Assembly: GCA_900095095.1 (NCBI GenBank)
Contig: FMBT01000316.1
Coordinates: 248,001-312,000, forward strand
From: Fragilariopsis cylindrus CCMP1102
Lineage: Eukaryota; Bacillariophyta; Bacillariophyceae; Bacillariales; Bacillariaceae
Direction: 5' to 3'
Length of the DNA stretch: 64,000 bases
Below the pieces are notes generated by a model that had not been told where the DNA came from, did no database searches, and was given only the letters and a program-made list of their open reading frames with translations. This document shows positions 52,883 through 64,000 of this stretch, piece by piece. How positions within the stretch are numbered: position 1 is the stretch's first letter; the number at the start of each line of letters is the position of its first letter. Position numbers and translations under genes: made by a program.

Positions 52883-55800
52883 ATGATGTCGTGTGCTACT
52901 ACTGGTGAACGTAGACAACAACGTAATAGTCCTACTTCAAAGTCATCACCTCCATTGCGAACGCCGAAGAAGGATAGTAAAAGTGGTGCCGCCGGTGCTA
53001 CCGGTGACAATACTGCAAAAGCAAAAGCAGCTTCAAGTAAAAGTAAAAGTCCCATGTCAATCATCGATCAATGGAAACAGGATGCTAAAGGTGCCGTAGA
53101 AGATGCGTATAGTAATTATATCTTAGGAGATGATACCGGTGAAACCTCGGCACGATTAGTCTTAGTCTCTAATCCCTATGAGGATATTATACAACAGCAA
53201 ACAATTGAAAATGAACAAAATTCTAAACACAACAACAACAAGTCTAGTAGTAATCAAAATCATCATCCACCACATATTTTATTAAATGATAATCATAATG
53301 CTAGTAGTAGTAAAGGAAAGGGGACTAACGCCCATTCTTATACACCACCATCAAGTAATAAAGGTGTGCCAACTCATCATCAATTACTAGTCAATCATCG
53401 TGATTTTTATGCAGATACGAATCCATTTCGAAGAATACACAACAACAAATCAAATAATAAACAGAATCCACATTCGAAAACATTTGCATCTTGTGGTATC
53501 ACATTTGTGAAAATCAATGATCGTGCCTACGTACATGCGATTGATGAATCCTCTACTGCATTTATACATACGGGTATCCGGCCCAAAGATTGTGTTCAAT
53601 ATGCGGCTGTTCTAGCAAAAGAATGGGATGATGGTGTAGAGGATGATAATTTTAATACTATATCACATCAAGCATTAAATAGAGAAACATCGGGACAACG
53701 GATCACATTTGAAGAACTGAAGCGTGTGTTCTTACAAGGATCAGGAATTCTAGGTAGTGATACTACTACTAATCCACATAATTATGATGCAGGCCAAGAG
53801 ATGGTTCCAACATCAGCAAGTGGTGCTAATATTCATCCACCACCAGCTATACCATCCTCAATACGTATTGGCAAAAATCCATGTGGTGGAAGTTTTATAC
53901 CAAATCATGATGATGAGGATGATGATGATGATACTGCTAATCCTTTAGTATTACCTACTGGTGGTGCTTCATCAGACCAAAACAGTCCAAATAAGAAGGG
54001 TAACAATAATGGGAATGGTATTGGTTGTACTCCACGACCGGTGGTCTTAGTCTTTCGACGGACGAAACAACGTCCACAAAAACAATGGAATGTTTGGCCT
54101 AATTATCGATTAGATGATGAATGTGATGTGGCCTGTCAAATATTACATTCTTTAACAAATACCAATACAAATACAAATAATAATGAGAGTGGTAGTACAA
54201 CGCATTCACCTATTCCACAACGACAACGACGAGGTCTATGTGGTAATGGCGAGGAAGATGTTTTTGATGACCTTGAAGACGAGAATGATACAACAATAGA
54301 ATTGAATACTAAAAGTCCTGCACGTCAAAGAAATATAGATTTTAATAAACGTCGACAAAATATTCGTGGTTGTAGTAGGGTATTATTTTCGACTGATGAG
54401 TATGGTAGTATGGAAGAAATTGGTGGCAACAACAATAACAACAATAACAATAATACAGATAGTTTAGAAGATGATATAAATGAAGTAGAAGCATCGACAA
54501 TACGTGGAATGATACAAAAAGCAGTGGGAGTAGCATTTATCCGGTCGAATAAAGTTGTCTTTGGTGTCTCAATTTCTGGTGGATCAGGAATTGTCTTAGC
54601 CAGATTATCAGATGGTACGTGGTCGGCACCATCGTTAATAGCAATGGCAGGAATGGGATTTGGAATTCAAATTGGTGTAGAAGTTGCGAATTATATTTTT
54701 ATATTACAATCGAAGGAAGCCTTAGAACATTTTCAACATGGTGGATCGTTCACGTTAGGTGGGAATGTGGGAGTAGCCTTTGCAGGAATGGGCCGAGAAG
54801 CTATTGGTGCAGCATCGGTCTCCAGTGCTGCACTTTGTGGTATAAATACATCATCACATACACGACCAATACACCAATACAAAGAAGATGAATATAATTA
54901 TGAGATTGATGAAGAAGAATTATTATTATATGATACTAATAATAGTATTGAATATGAAGTGGATACAAAAACTGGACAAAGAATACCAACGCGGAAATCA
55001 TCATCATCATTTAGACGACGTGGTGGACGAGGACGGAATAAGAATGGTTTAACAGCATGTGGTCGTGTTGGTAGCAGCACGCGATGTGGTGGAAGAAGGT
55101 CTTCTCATAATGCTCATGGTGGTAATGAAGGTAACGAACAGGATAATATATCATTAACAATATCAAGTTTATTATTGAATAAAAATAATATTGCTGGTGT
55201 GGCACCAATTGTTGCCTATGCAAAATCAGAAGGATTGTATGTGGGTGTATCATTAGAAGGATCTAGAATATATACCAGAAATGATATGAATGAAAAAGTA
55301 TATAAATATTCCAGTTATAATCATAAAATTGTATCCGCACGTGATATCCTGACAGGAAAAATTATATCCAGACCAAAAGAAGCAGAATATTTATATTCCT
55401 TATTACATACAATTGAATTAGCCTATGACATATCCTGTTTACCATCATTGCCAAAAAATAGTAAATTATTATTTAATGGTGGCAATGGTGGTGGTGATTG
55501 GACCAGATCATGGGATTCCTCATCACCACCCTATTTAATAGGAGATGGAATAAATACAACAACCAGCGCAACATCTGGTGATAATGAGGTTGAGGATGAT
55601 ATTGATGAATATTATAAGAAATTTCAAGATTTTTTATTCGGTGGTATAACTGTATTAAGAATATCACCTCGATCAAATCGAAGAGAACAACGTACATTAT
55701 GGTTACAGACAGGAGCAGGAGCAGGAGGAGGAGAACAACAACAACAGAGTAGTAGCAGTAGTAGTGTTCGAATTGGTTTCGTATCCAAATTATATAGTGC

Positions 55801-57941
55801 AACAGCACAAAGTAAACATTTATCAGCATCAATTATACAAGATGTATCACCACCAACCAATAATAATTCAAATTCAAATTACAATTACAGTAATAATCAT
55901 CTTCATCATAATAATTTTAATAAGAATGGTGGCAATGAGGGTGGTGGTGGTGGTGGTGGTGGTGCAAGTATTATTTCTGAAATGGATGGTGATGATCTAA
56001 CATTAGATTCTTGTTTATTGGTACGTACGACGACTTTATACTGTTGCTCTTCGCACTCGTTAGTTATAACTCATACTCGATTTGGGCGTACTTTCTATAC
56101 ACACTCATACGTTAATTTCTATTTCTTTACTATCTCTACCTTGTTTTATCTTTTTGCAGGACAATCAATCCCTACTAACGACGACGGGAACACTGCAAGA
56201 ACGTGTCGAATTATCAAAGAAGTTATCGATGGATTTAGTCGATGTTCTTAGCTTGACAACACAAAATGCACCACCAGAAATTCGATTATTGGACAATGAT
56301 GGGCAACAACAAGAAAGTCCTACTAGTGGTCGTATCATTTGTATTGAATCTCTAGATACGCAACTTGTTTTTGTTGGACGAACAATTGAAGAAACACGAT
56401 TATTATTTTGTGGATTAAAGATCCTGCTGGAAAAAGAAACAGCAAGGATTGGTATCCGTGGTGGACAACAAGGTATTAAGAGCGCCGCTGGCTCGAAGAA
56501 GAAAGGAGGTGGTATATTAAGTTCACTGAAGGGAAGGAACAACAAGATACTACCATCCTCATTGTCGAAACAATACTACAGTAGGAAGAATGGATCTGGA
56601 TATGCAAGTTCTGATATTGATGATACGGAAGATAATCAACCATACGACTCATCCGAATATTATCACGAATACGGTGGTGGTTCACCAGGATCTTCATCAT
56701 CACAACCACGACCTCAAAGTTTACCAGAAGGATGGAAATCATGGGGTCGTGTTCCAGGACGGTCTTATATGAGAGCTCAATCGGCATCAACTGATGATGG
56801 GTATCCAACATACGCACATGGGCAATTATTGATTCGTGATGTGTGTAAGAATGTGTTATTGCCATTACCACTCCCATTATGTCGAGTATTACTATTGGAT
56901 AGTTCATCTCCCGTCATATCAAAATGGGAAAATGATCGTGGTGATACCGACTTTGAACGCACGCCGTGGACGTTCCCACCCGCAACACCACGTGAAATGG
57001 AACAATTCCAATCGGAACATCAATTGATTGCATCTGGTAGTATGTGTGGTGCGCATCGAACAATTTCCTACGAACGTTATCGGAATGGACAACCTATCCT
57101 TTTATCAGAAACTCATATTGTTGATTCGGATGATTCCGAAAAATTAGCATTCCAAGTCAATGAACGATTACCACGACGTGGATTTTCAATCAAAGTAAAA
57201 CTCTTATTACGTGGAGCTGATAACGGTAATGGGTGTGAGGCGACCGTATTAGGTGAAATCCGTCCCGTCGGAAAGAACATGTCTGATCCTGCTGCTGTCC
57301 ATAAATCATTATTAAAGGTAATGGATGAATTACGGAACCGGTACGGTACCGATTGTGTTGGGTTGTTAGCAGGATTTATGAGTGTCGTTGAGAACATGCC
57401 AAAAGATGAGACGACTTCTTCCAAACCATCATCATCCTCATCGTCATCTCAATGGAGGACCAGTTGGGAGGAAAAGAAAGTAAGTGAACACAATAGAACG
57501 TCGTCGAAGAAGAAACCATTGGATAAAACTAGTGTTGTTAAATTTGAAGATGTTATGAATGCTGATTTAGGAGCAGCAGAAGAAGACGTACAAGATTATT
57601 CGAAGTTTGCTCAAGAACGTCGACCAAGCAACAGTACCAGTGCTAAAGATTATAAATCTCGTAGTAAATCAAAAGCCCGATCAGCACCGGTCGATGATAC
57701 ATTCAATACGTCCTCATCGGATCCAGTTACGATCGAAGTGAAACCATTACCTAAGATCCGATTAAGTCTAATGCCATCACCTCGCGAAGAAGATGAGGAA
57801 AATTTAAAAGATGATGGTGATATTATGAAATCAACGAAAGAAAAATCTTCCTCTTCTTCGAAGTCGAAATCATCGAAGTCGAAACGATCTTCGTGGGGGA
57901 AAAAGAAAAAGAGTAGCAGTGATCGAGGAAAGAAGGCATAG
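52883..57941 (+). CDS. PDZ-SYLF-VASt-like multidomain lipid-binding protein
   Basis: Two exons, 52883-56020 and 56160-57941, with a gt-ag intron (donor GTACGT, acceptor TTTTTGCAG) between codons; 1638 residues. Domains in order. A PDZ-like region at about 195-395, split by insertions, holds CGITFVKINDRAYVHAIDES and RPVVLVFRRT. A SYLF (Ysc84/DUF500) domain at about 535-845 holds KAVGVAFIRS, GGSGIVLARLSDGTWSAPS, GFGIQIGVEVANYIFIL, GGNVGVAFAG and SEGLYVGVSLEGSR, with an Arg/Gly-rich insertion at about 665-765. A PH/GRAM-like stretch at about 1095-1145 holds GRIICIESLDTQLVFVG. A VASt-like (StAR-related) domain at about 1255-1460 holds DRGDTDFERTPWTFPP and MCGAHRTISYER. A Lys/Ser-rich tail ends the protein. 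SYLF binds phosphoinositides and VASt binds sterols or other lipids in known proteins, so a role at membranes or contact sites is inferred. The SYLF call is strong; PDZ and VASt are moderate. Confidence 0.82.
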
Positions 57942-58299
57942 TCGTCTTCATCGTCTGCTAAGAAAAACTAATATGCGATGATAGATCGACCGACCGACCA
58001 CGGCTGCTGTACCTACTATTATGCATGATGTATAGAATATAAAGATAAGAATAGCCAGCCCACACACCAAACCAAAAGAACAAAAAAGAACGAAATACAG
58101 GCTACTTCTACCACTAATGATAAAACAAACATTTAGAGCATTACATAAATATAAATATATATAATATCTGTTACTTTTAATCCCATTGCATTTTTCCTAA
58201 TTATGAGAAGTAGAGAATAATATCATTATTTTCACATTTTTCCTATCGTTGTAGTGAAACTGGCCAATTTGAGTTATGCCAATTGGATATAACCAGCCC
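57942..58299. other. Intergenic, no gene seen
   Basis: 3' flank of the SYLF gene, AT-rich, followed by the tRNA-like gene. Confidence 0.5.
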
Positions 58300-58376
58300 G
58301 CTTTCGTAGCTCAGTTGGTTAGAGCGTTGGGTCTAATAATAAACCCAAAGTCGTGGGTTCACCCCCACCGAGAGTA
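58300..58376 (+). tRNA. tRNA-Ile(AAT)-like gene with irregular loops, probably a pseudo-tRNA
   Basis: Acceptor stem GCTTTCG/CGAGAGT, D-arm GCTC-AGTTGGTTA-GAGC and discriminator A are normal. The anticodon arm reads TGGGT-CTAATAATAA-ACCCA: anticodon AAT with a loop of 10 instead of 7. This could be a 3-base duplication (AAT-AAT) or a 3-base intron after position 37. The T-arm GTGGG-TTCACC-CCCAC has a 6-base loop without the TTCGA core, so the internal B-box is poor. A T6 run at 58385-58390 could terminate Pol III. Either a decayed tRNA or a divergent one. Confidence 0.6.
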
Positions 58377-58579
58377 GAGCCACCTTTTTTACACTTCAGT
58401 CTACTCGCGTTAACAAATACGGTAGTGCACACCGGTCTGATGTATTTGTTATTGCGATGTATTTGATATGATTGATTCCACGTACGAATATAAAAACTAA
58501 ATCGTGCCCAAATTTGCAAGTATAAAAGCTAAATCATGCCCAAATTTTTCTAGTAATTGTTAGTCTAGTATATAATAAT

Positions 58580-58808
58580 AACTTTAGCATCAAGTATGTT
58601 TTTGGAAAAATAAACTATTAAACTTAAATTTGTCCTATTGGATGGAGAACTACCACATTCCTTAGTCTTTTAAGCCTACTGGTATCTCACAAAGTAGGCT
58701 CACACACAGCACACATCATCATATTTTTATGAGATATCTTGTTCAGGACACAAAGCAGGGTAGAGCTTCCAGGAAAATGCTTCTTTTTGGTCAGCAAGAG
58801 TTCCTCTA
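58580..58808 (+). repeat. Left terminal inverted repeat
   Basis: Inverted match to 60389-60632 and direct match (first 150 bp) to 22373-22525. Confidence 0.8.
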
Positions 58809-59474
58809 CTTTACCATGTCTATAATAAATGATGGTTCAAAAATATGTTGTAGGCACTCCTTCAGTTCAAGAACACATTTATGTACAATGACTAGCCTTT
58901 TTAACTTAACACACCATGTTACTAGTTATTTTCTTGCAGCAACTATTTTTGCTAGGGGAACTTTTTCCGGAAAATAAAATCATGGAACCCATTCAATTGT
59001 TAACCTTTAGATGTCTGCAAGACAACATTGGTGAACAGGGGTTTACTTTCTTCGACACGTGCAAAAAACTGATTTTTACCCTATATTAGCTAAAATTCAC
59101 TAAAAATTATCTTGTAGGAGGTGTATAATGTGGACCAGAGGCCCTACTAATAGGGGCTTTTGTTGGGTTAGTTTACTTTATGAGTATTTGTGTGGATGTT
59201 CCTGTCAAAATTGGTGTGGGAGCTTTTTCCAACCAACAGCGACTATTTTAATTACGGTCCTAGATTGCTTTTTATTATAATGAGTAATTTTGGAAAACAG
59301 GGATAAACTGCAGTTACATCAAAAATAATGGTGGGTTGGGATAATGATGCTTTCCTTTCACAAGTAATATGTCCATGTCAAGACAGTGAATCAATTCTGT
59401 GTTCTAGTTTACCTTGTGGTATGTTTAAACAATGAAATGTATATATTTTGGACAATACAATGTTTGGATCAGAA

Positions 59475-60150
59475 ATGAATAACAAAATATCTCATATGTG
59501 GTTGCACAGGACAACACCAGATTAGATTGGTCAGGTGCACAAGCATCCACAAAGTGTACTAGAACATTGTGTTTGCTTCAAACAACTTTTCTTTATTCCT
59601 GTGGTTGCGGAATAAAATTCATTTTGCTGGTGTGGAAGGCACAAAAACAACAACATGATTTTTGATCATAAATAAACAACAAAATATCTCATATGAAAGG
59701 GTTGCACAGAACAACACCAGATTAGATTGGTCAGGTGCACAAGCATCCACATAGTGCACTAGAACATTGTGTTTGCTTCAAACAACTTTTCTTTATTCCT
59801 GTGGTTGTGGAATAAAATTCATTTTGCTGGTGTGGAAGGCACAAAAACAACAACATGATTTTCAATCAATATAATGAACAGCAAAATATCCCATATGAAA
59901 GGGTTGCACAGGACAACACCAGATGGGTTGGGTGCACAAGCATCCACATAGAGTACTAGAATATTGTGTTTGCCTCCTACAACTTTTCTGTTCTTGTGGT
60001 TGCGGAATGCAATTCATTTTGCTGCTGGGGAAGGTACACAAACAACAACATGATTTTCAATCAATATAATGAACAGCAAAATATCTCATTTGAAAGGGGT
60101 GCACAGGACAACACCAGATGGGTTGGGTGCACTAGCATCTATCATACCCC
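59475..60150 (+). repeat. Internal tandem array, unit about 200 bp
   Basis: Units start near aaaatatctcatatg; the block (g)ttgcaca-gacaacaccag recurs at 59501, 59701, 59903 and about 60098. Each unit carries ggtgcacaagcatcca, an acaacttttct block and a ttgctg-tg-gaaggcacaaa block. The unit is homologous to the 191-194-bp unit at 22595-23275. Confidence 0.8.
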
Positions 60151-60388
60151 TACCTTACAAGGTCCTCATAATGCTTATATCTATCGAGGTGATGAAGGTA
60201 AAGGGTTGCATTGACCACAAAAATTGGCCATTTTGGCCCCAAAACCCCAATTGTGCGCACCTAAGCTGGATCATCAACACAAAGCACAAAGTGTAAGTTC
60301 TCTTTGGTATATATGGTGCACCCCATCCATGTATTCTGGGATGTATGTCCACAAAACACTGCAAATGGGCCATTTTGGGGGTTTATTA

Positions 60389-60632
60389 GAGGAACTCTTG
60401 CTGACCAAAAAGAAGCATTTTCCTGGAAGTTCTACCCTGCTTTGTGTCCTGAACAAGATATCTCATAAAAATATGATGTGTGCTGTGTGTGTGAGCTTAC
60501 ATCATGAGATACCAGTAGGCTTAAAAGACTAAGGAATATAACAGTTCTCCATCCAATAGGCCAATTGTATACTTCATAGTTTAATTTTCAAAAAAAATGA
60601 CTTTTTAGGTGTATAGACTTGATGCTAAAGTT
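60389..60632 (-). repeat. Right terminal inverted repeat
   Basis: Inverted copy of 58580-58808; the outer end reads cttgatgctaaagtt. Confidence 0.8.
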
Positions 60633-62110
60633 CAAACCACACTGCTGCTATGATGTTGTGAGGATTTGTCACAATGTGGTAGCAACAATAATAGTAACAA
60701 CAACAGCAGCAGCAGCAGCAGCAACAACAACAACACACTGTGGCTATGATGTCGTGGGAATTTGTCACAATGTAGGTAGGTTGTCCAGTAATATTGGTAG
60801 TATATCACTGGTGGATCCACTCCTGATGTGTGTGAGTGCAGGTTCTTCTATTTATGTTACCTATCAATCCAATGTGCAACAGCAACAAGAACTGATATAA
60901 AGAGGTTGGTTGGAATTCCACTTGTGCCTGATGCGTGCCCATGCAGGTTCTATTATGTCATCCAAAAATAGGAAACAACAACAAGAACTGATGGTTGTAA
61001 ACTCTGTAGTAAGTAAATGGTTTGGTGTACCCATGAGACCAACTTCTGCTTCTTTTCAAATCACTCAGGACCACTACTAGTTTTTCTCTCCCCCCCCCCC
61101 CCCTATACCTTACCAGATTTTAGACCAACCTTCTCTCCTCCTCCTCCTCCTACTGCTGTGGTGGTGATGCTCACTGCTCCTTGGTTGGGGTCATTGCTCT
61201 ACTTCTGTTGTAACAATTTTACTGTGATCTACAGTATCATTGGCTCCACCACCAATATTGCTACTGTGTGTAATGCATGCACTGTGAGCTGTAATTACCA
61301 TTACCATTTCTGATGTTGTTGTTGTTAGGTTCAGGGCTCTTTGTTGAATCATATTGCTTGCTGCTGATATAGGCGCAACTTCATTGTCAAATTAATTGAG
61401 TAGGAGGACCTAGGTCATGTAACACCTTGAGGTAATACTATCTCAATTCTTTACAATGCAATTTTGTTTGAAACTGTGTTGTCCCATAATATAGTAGAAG
61501 AAAGGGACATGGCATGGCATGTACCATCAAAAGATACCTGTTATCAATAAGAGACAGAAAATCTTTTTCTGTCCCATCATTCCAAATAATTGTTTCCTTA
61601 GGTACTAATAATGATAGTATAGAGAGGGGGTTATTATGATGATGATCCAATAATCTTCTACACTTCTTGTACATGTATGTGTATCAATCTCTCTTCCCTC
61701 CTATACTTGTATATCATATATACATGCCATCCTAGTAGTAGTGCAAAACTAATAAGCATAAGCAGGCAGCAGTATATCACGAGAGGGATGGTAATTAATA
61801 TCCTTAATGTACCACCTCAGAAATCTCTCCTCCTTCCTGTTCTTTTGTGCATGATGCTATTGGAATTCAAGAATAGGAATACCTTAAAGCAGAAAATAAA
61901 TGGTACAACCCCAATAAATTATTCATGCTGCTATCTTAATTTCAGTCAAAGCATGGAAAGCTACTATCATCACTGATAAATAAAGTTTGTACATGCATGC
62001 ATAGTAATATTGCACTGAGATCTGAACATACCGATTTTTTGTACGCACGCGTGAGTTTTTGAACTGTAAATTTCAAGAAATTGATCAGCTAGGAAAAGAT
62101 GTTTTCGACA
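60633..62110. other. Gene-poor region with duplicated blocks
   Basis: A (CAG)n/(CAA)n tract at 60697-60740 lies between two copies of gctatgatgt-gtgg-atttgtcacaatgt (about 60648-60676 and 60743-60773). Two further diverged copies of an about 85-bp block (ctgatg-gtg-gtgcaggttct ... cagcaacaagaactgat) are at about 60810-60895 and 60910-60993. C14 at 61090-61103. No gene supported. Confidence 0.55.
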
Positions 62111-62181
62111 GCATCATTAGTTTAGTGGTAAAATATCTGCCTTCCAAGCAGATGTCCCGAGTTCGATTCCCGGATGATGCA
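62111..62181 (+). tRNA. tRNA-Gly(TCC)
   Basis: 71 bases with a complete cloverleaf: acceptor GCATCAT/ATGATGC, discriminator A, D-loop with TAGTGG, anticodon stem TCTGC/GCAGA with loop CTTCCAA (anticodon TCC), and T-arm CCGAG-TTCGATT-CCCGG. T4 directly follows and a T6-type run is close by, serving as Pol III terminator. No intron. Confidence 0.95.
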
Positions 62182-62725
62182 TTTTCTTTTTTACGCTTCT
62201 CTTTTATTCCAATAACAGTATAAATACCACTTGCTTTTAGTTCGTCGAACAATTATCACGGGACTCCATCGACAAAAAATAATGGCGAAGCATGACATCT
62301 GTATGATAGGCAGTATGTGTCAGTATCTCAACAGAACATTCCTAAAGATAATATCTTTTTTGCTGCGAAAAATTCTCACGAGTGATTAGTGTGAACTAAT
62401 TAAGAAGCTTAAGAGTACAACATTATGACTTAGATGCTTTGATGTCATGTCAACACTAAACACAAAAGAACGCAAAACAAGTAAATACCATCCAGCATCT
62501 TTTAAAGGATAGCTAGTGTACTACTATAGCTACGGATACGGATACGGATACACTGACGAAACTCTTGTACATCGTTTTACAGTATTTGCTTGCTGAAAAT
62601 AGTAGAGATACGCATCATATTCTGTACTGGTCGATGTGTTGCGAATACAATATACTGTACCACAGAAGCGTAGAATCGAACTCAAACTCAAACTCAAACT
62701 CAAACTCAATCCATTATACTATATA
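62182..62725. other. Intergenic, promoter side of the ThrE-like gene
   Basis: (ACGGAT)n at about 62531-62549 and (CAAACT)n at 62681-62708 just 5' of the start codon. No gene seen. Confidence 0.5.
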
Positions 62726-64000
62726 ATGTCTTCTACTTCCGAGTCTGAACTACAACCCATTGTCGATGCCGATGATTTGTATTACCTTGATTTATCATTT
62801 AGTGATGAATTTTCATCATCAACATTAGAAGAAAATGTGCAGAATCAAGTAAAAGAAATGGATTTAATACTTATGAACTTATATCCAACTACAAAAGCAG
62901 AATTAGAAGGATGGGAATGGTATAAAGGTATATTCCAATCTCCACTATTGACGGTACTATTGTTTGTTATCCCTTTCTTGCTATTGTTTTTATCAACAAT
63001 TCTATTTTGTGTTAACAAAAAACGTCGTAAACGTATTAGTACAGACGGTGATGGCGATGACAATAAAAATGATACTACAGGTATTATTACAACTACTGTT
63101 TCAGCTCAGTCGCGTTATTCTATTGCTGCATCACGTCGTCGACGAGGATCACCTGCCGATGATGATGACGTCGTCGTCTTATCATCACCATCATCATCGT
63201 CCTCAACATTGAGTATGTTTTGTTCATGGTTCCGACGTGTAATTTGGAAAGAAGGATTGCGTATTGAAACGTCCTCATTAAATGTCAAGGATATACTTGA
63301 AAAAGAAATTGATACTATGCAAAAATCGAAGATGACTATTAATGGCAATAATGTTAGTAATAATTCATATCGATTTCAACGTGCTGGAAAACTTTTCAAA
63401 ATCCATCCAAGATCACATATAACAGAAGATGATATACGTAAAGTATATCCTGACTTAGATACTAGTGAAAATGACAGCGGCGATGACGATGACGATGGCA
63501 ACGGCAATAATAGTAATGGCAACAATGGCAATGGCAATGCCAATGCCAATGCCAATACCAATAATTACTATGATAGTAATCGTGTTGTATTATTTTTTAG
63601 ATTAGCATCAATATTTGTATCATGTGGTATGTCAACAATAGAAAATCATGAAATACTCCACAATGTATCAAAAGCATTACATTTACCATTATTATCAAAA
63701 TTAGAATTAGGTTTAAATGAAATAACAGTCCAATTTGAGTTAAGTAGTCCAGTTGTTACAATACAATGTTCAACTGCAGCATTTTATCAATTAAGTTTAT
63801 TAAGTCGATCACAACAATTAGCATACTATATAATTAAAAATGGAAATAGGAATAGTAGACAAAGCAGCAGCTTATTCATTCCAGCTTCTGTATACTTGCG
63901 TGTACTAGATGAACTAGAACAAGATAATGCATCTGATCCATATGGTTGGTTAATAAAAATATCTGCTATCTACATAGTTTGTGTATTCGCACCAGTCTCC
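62726..64000 (+). CDS. ThrE-like (threonine/serine exporter-type) membrane protein, 3' end outside window
   Basis: The frame from the ATG at 62726 stays open to the end of the window (425 codons). The N-terminus is acidic; a hydrophobic segment at about residues 72-95 (SPLLTVLLFVIPFLLLFLST) is followed by KKRRKR, so a membrane anchor. An Asp/Asn/Ser-rich linker follows. From about residue 288 the sequence matches the ThrE N-terminal domain (DUF1212): LFFRLASIFVSCGMST, HNVSKALHLPLL, then YGWLIKISAIYIVCVFAPVS where the first membrane span of the carrier should begin. Bacterial members export Thr and Ser; fungal and algal members are uncharacterised. The cytosolic extension before ThrE is long. 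Confidence is moderate to good because the membrane half is cut off. Confidence 0.72.
   Translation, partial: MSSTSESELQPIVDADDLYYLDLSFSDEFSSSTLEENVQNQVKEMDLILMNLYPTTKAELEGWEWYKGIFQSPLLTVLLFVIPFLLLFLSTILFCVNKKRRKRISTDGDGDDNKNDTTGIITTTVSAQSRYSIAASRRRRGSPADDDDVVVLSSPSSSSSTLSMFCSWFRRVIWKEGLRIETSSLNVKDILEKEIDTMQKSKMTINGNNVSNNSYRFQRAGKLFKIHPRSHITEDDIRKVYPDLDTSENDSGDDDDDGNGNNSNGNNGNGNANANANTNNYYDSNRVVLFFRLASIFVSCGMSTIENHEILHNVSKALHLPLLSKLELGLNEITVQFELSSPVVTIQCSTAAFYQLSLLSRSQQLAYYIIKNGNRNSRQSSSLFIPASVYLRVLDELEQDNASDPYGWLIKISAIYIVCVFAPVS

Larger units (their letters stand above)
58580..60632. mobile_element. Long-terminal-inverted-repeat (fold-back-like) element, non-autonomous
   Basis: The ends are inverted copies of each other over about 230-245 bp (left 58580-58808, right 60389-60632). 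Shared blocks are aactttagcatcaagt, attggatggagaact, cattccttagtctttta, agcctactggtatctca, gatatcttgttcaggacac and aaatgcttctttttggtcag. Inside lies about 0.6 kb of unique sequence, then an array of units of about 195-202 bp at 59475-60150, then 0.24 kb. No transposase-like frame was seen, so the element would depend on a partner. No clear target-site duplication was found at the ends I chose. A related truncated copy lies at 22373-23275. The structure resembles fold-back or MITE-like DNA transposons with long inverted ends. Confidence 0.75.

Noticed and set aside
2100-64000. CRISPR arrays, operons or bacterial mobile islands
   Set aside because: The spaced repeats found have units of about 200 bp or are microsatellites and coding repeats; genes are spliced and eukaryotic throughout.

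Overview
The window looks like nuclear DNA of a pennate-type diatom. Four things suggest this. GT-AG introns interrupt some genes. Proteins are loaded with Asn, Asp, Ser, Thr and Gln low-complexity tracts and favour AT-rich codons (TTA, GGT, AAT). The families present are familiar from diatoms: a heat shock factor, an NRT2/NNP nitrate transporter, PDZ-SYLF proteins, a MYND protein, Golgi-type sulfotransferases and a large membrane nucleotidyl-cyclase-like protein. Gene density is moderate and both strands are used. The assignment rests on protein style and family content only, because no marker gene is present.

Layout. 0-10 kb: 3' part of an OGT/SPINDLY-like glycosyltransferase, a decayed Pro/Thr/Ala/Ser-repeat gene, a frameshifted membrane sulfotransferase, a broken ankyrin-like gene, a secreted protein with bacterial YadA-head-type repeats plus a coiled coil, and a small membrane protein with a stop or short intron near its end. 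10-21.6 kb: a PDI/P5-like thioredoxin protein with an in-frame TGA exactly at the first redox cysteine (candidate selenoprotein), a poly-Gln SANT-like protein, an Mpo1-like (DUF962) protein and an unknown acidic protein. 21.6-37.4 kb: gene-poor, repeat-rich DNA around a large heat shock factor and a tandem CAF16-type ABC ATPase. 37.4-58 kb: nitrate transporter (three exons), MYND protein between duplicated flanks, cyclase-like receptor, polytopic membrane protein, second sulfotransferase-like protein and a PDZ-SYLF-VASt-like lipid-binding protein. 58-64 kb: tRNA-Ile-like gene with irregular loops, a 2.05-kb long-terminal-inverted-repeat element with an internal array of about 200-bp units (related partial copy at 22.4-23.3 kb), tRNA-Gly(TCC), and the 5' part of a ThrE-like transporter.

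The genes do not form one pathway; this is ordinary eukaryotic gene order. The observations most worth following are the UGYC candidate selenoprotein PDI (12203-12205), the YadA-head-like secreted protein (7662-8831), the PDZ-SYLF-VASt architecture (52883-57941), the fold-back element with its internal array, and the cyclase-like domain that seems to lack both metal-binding aspartates.
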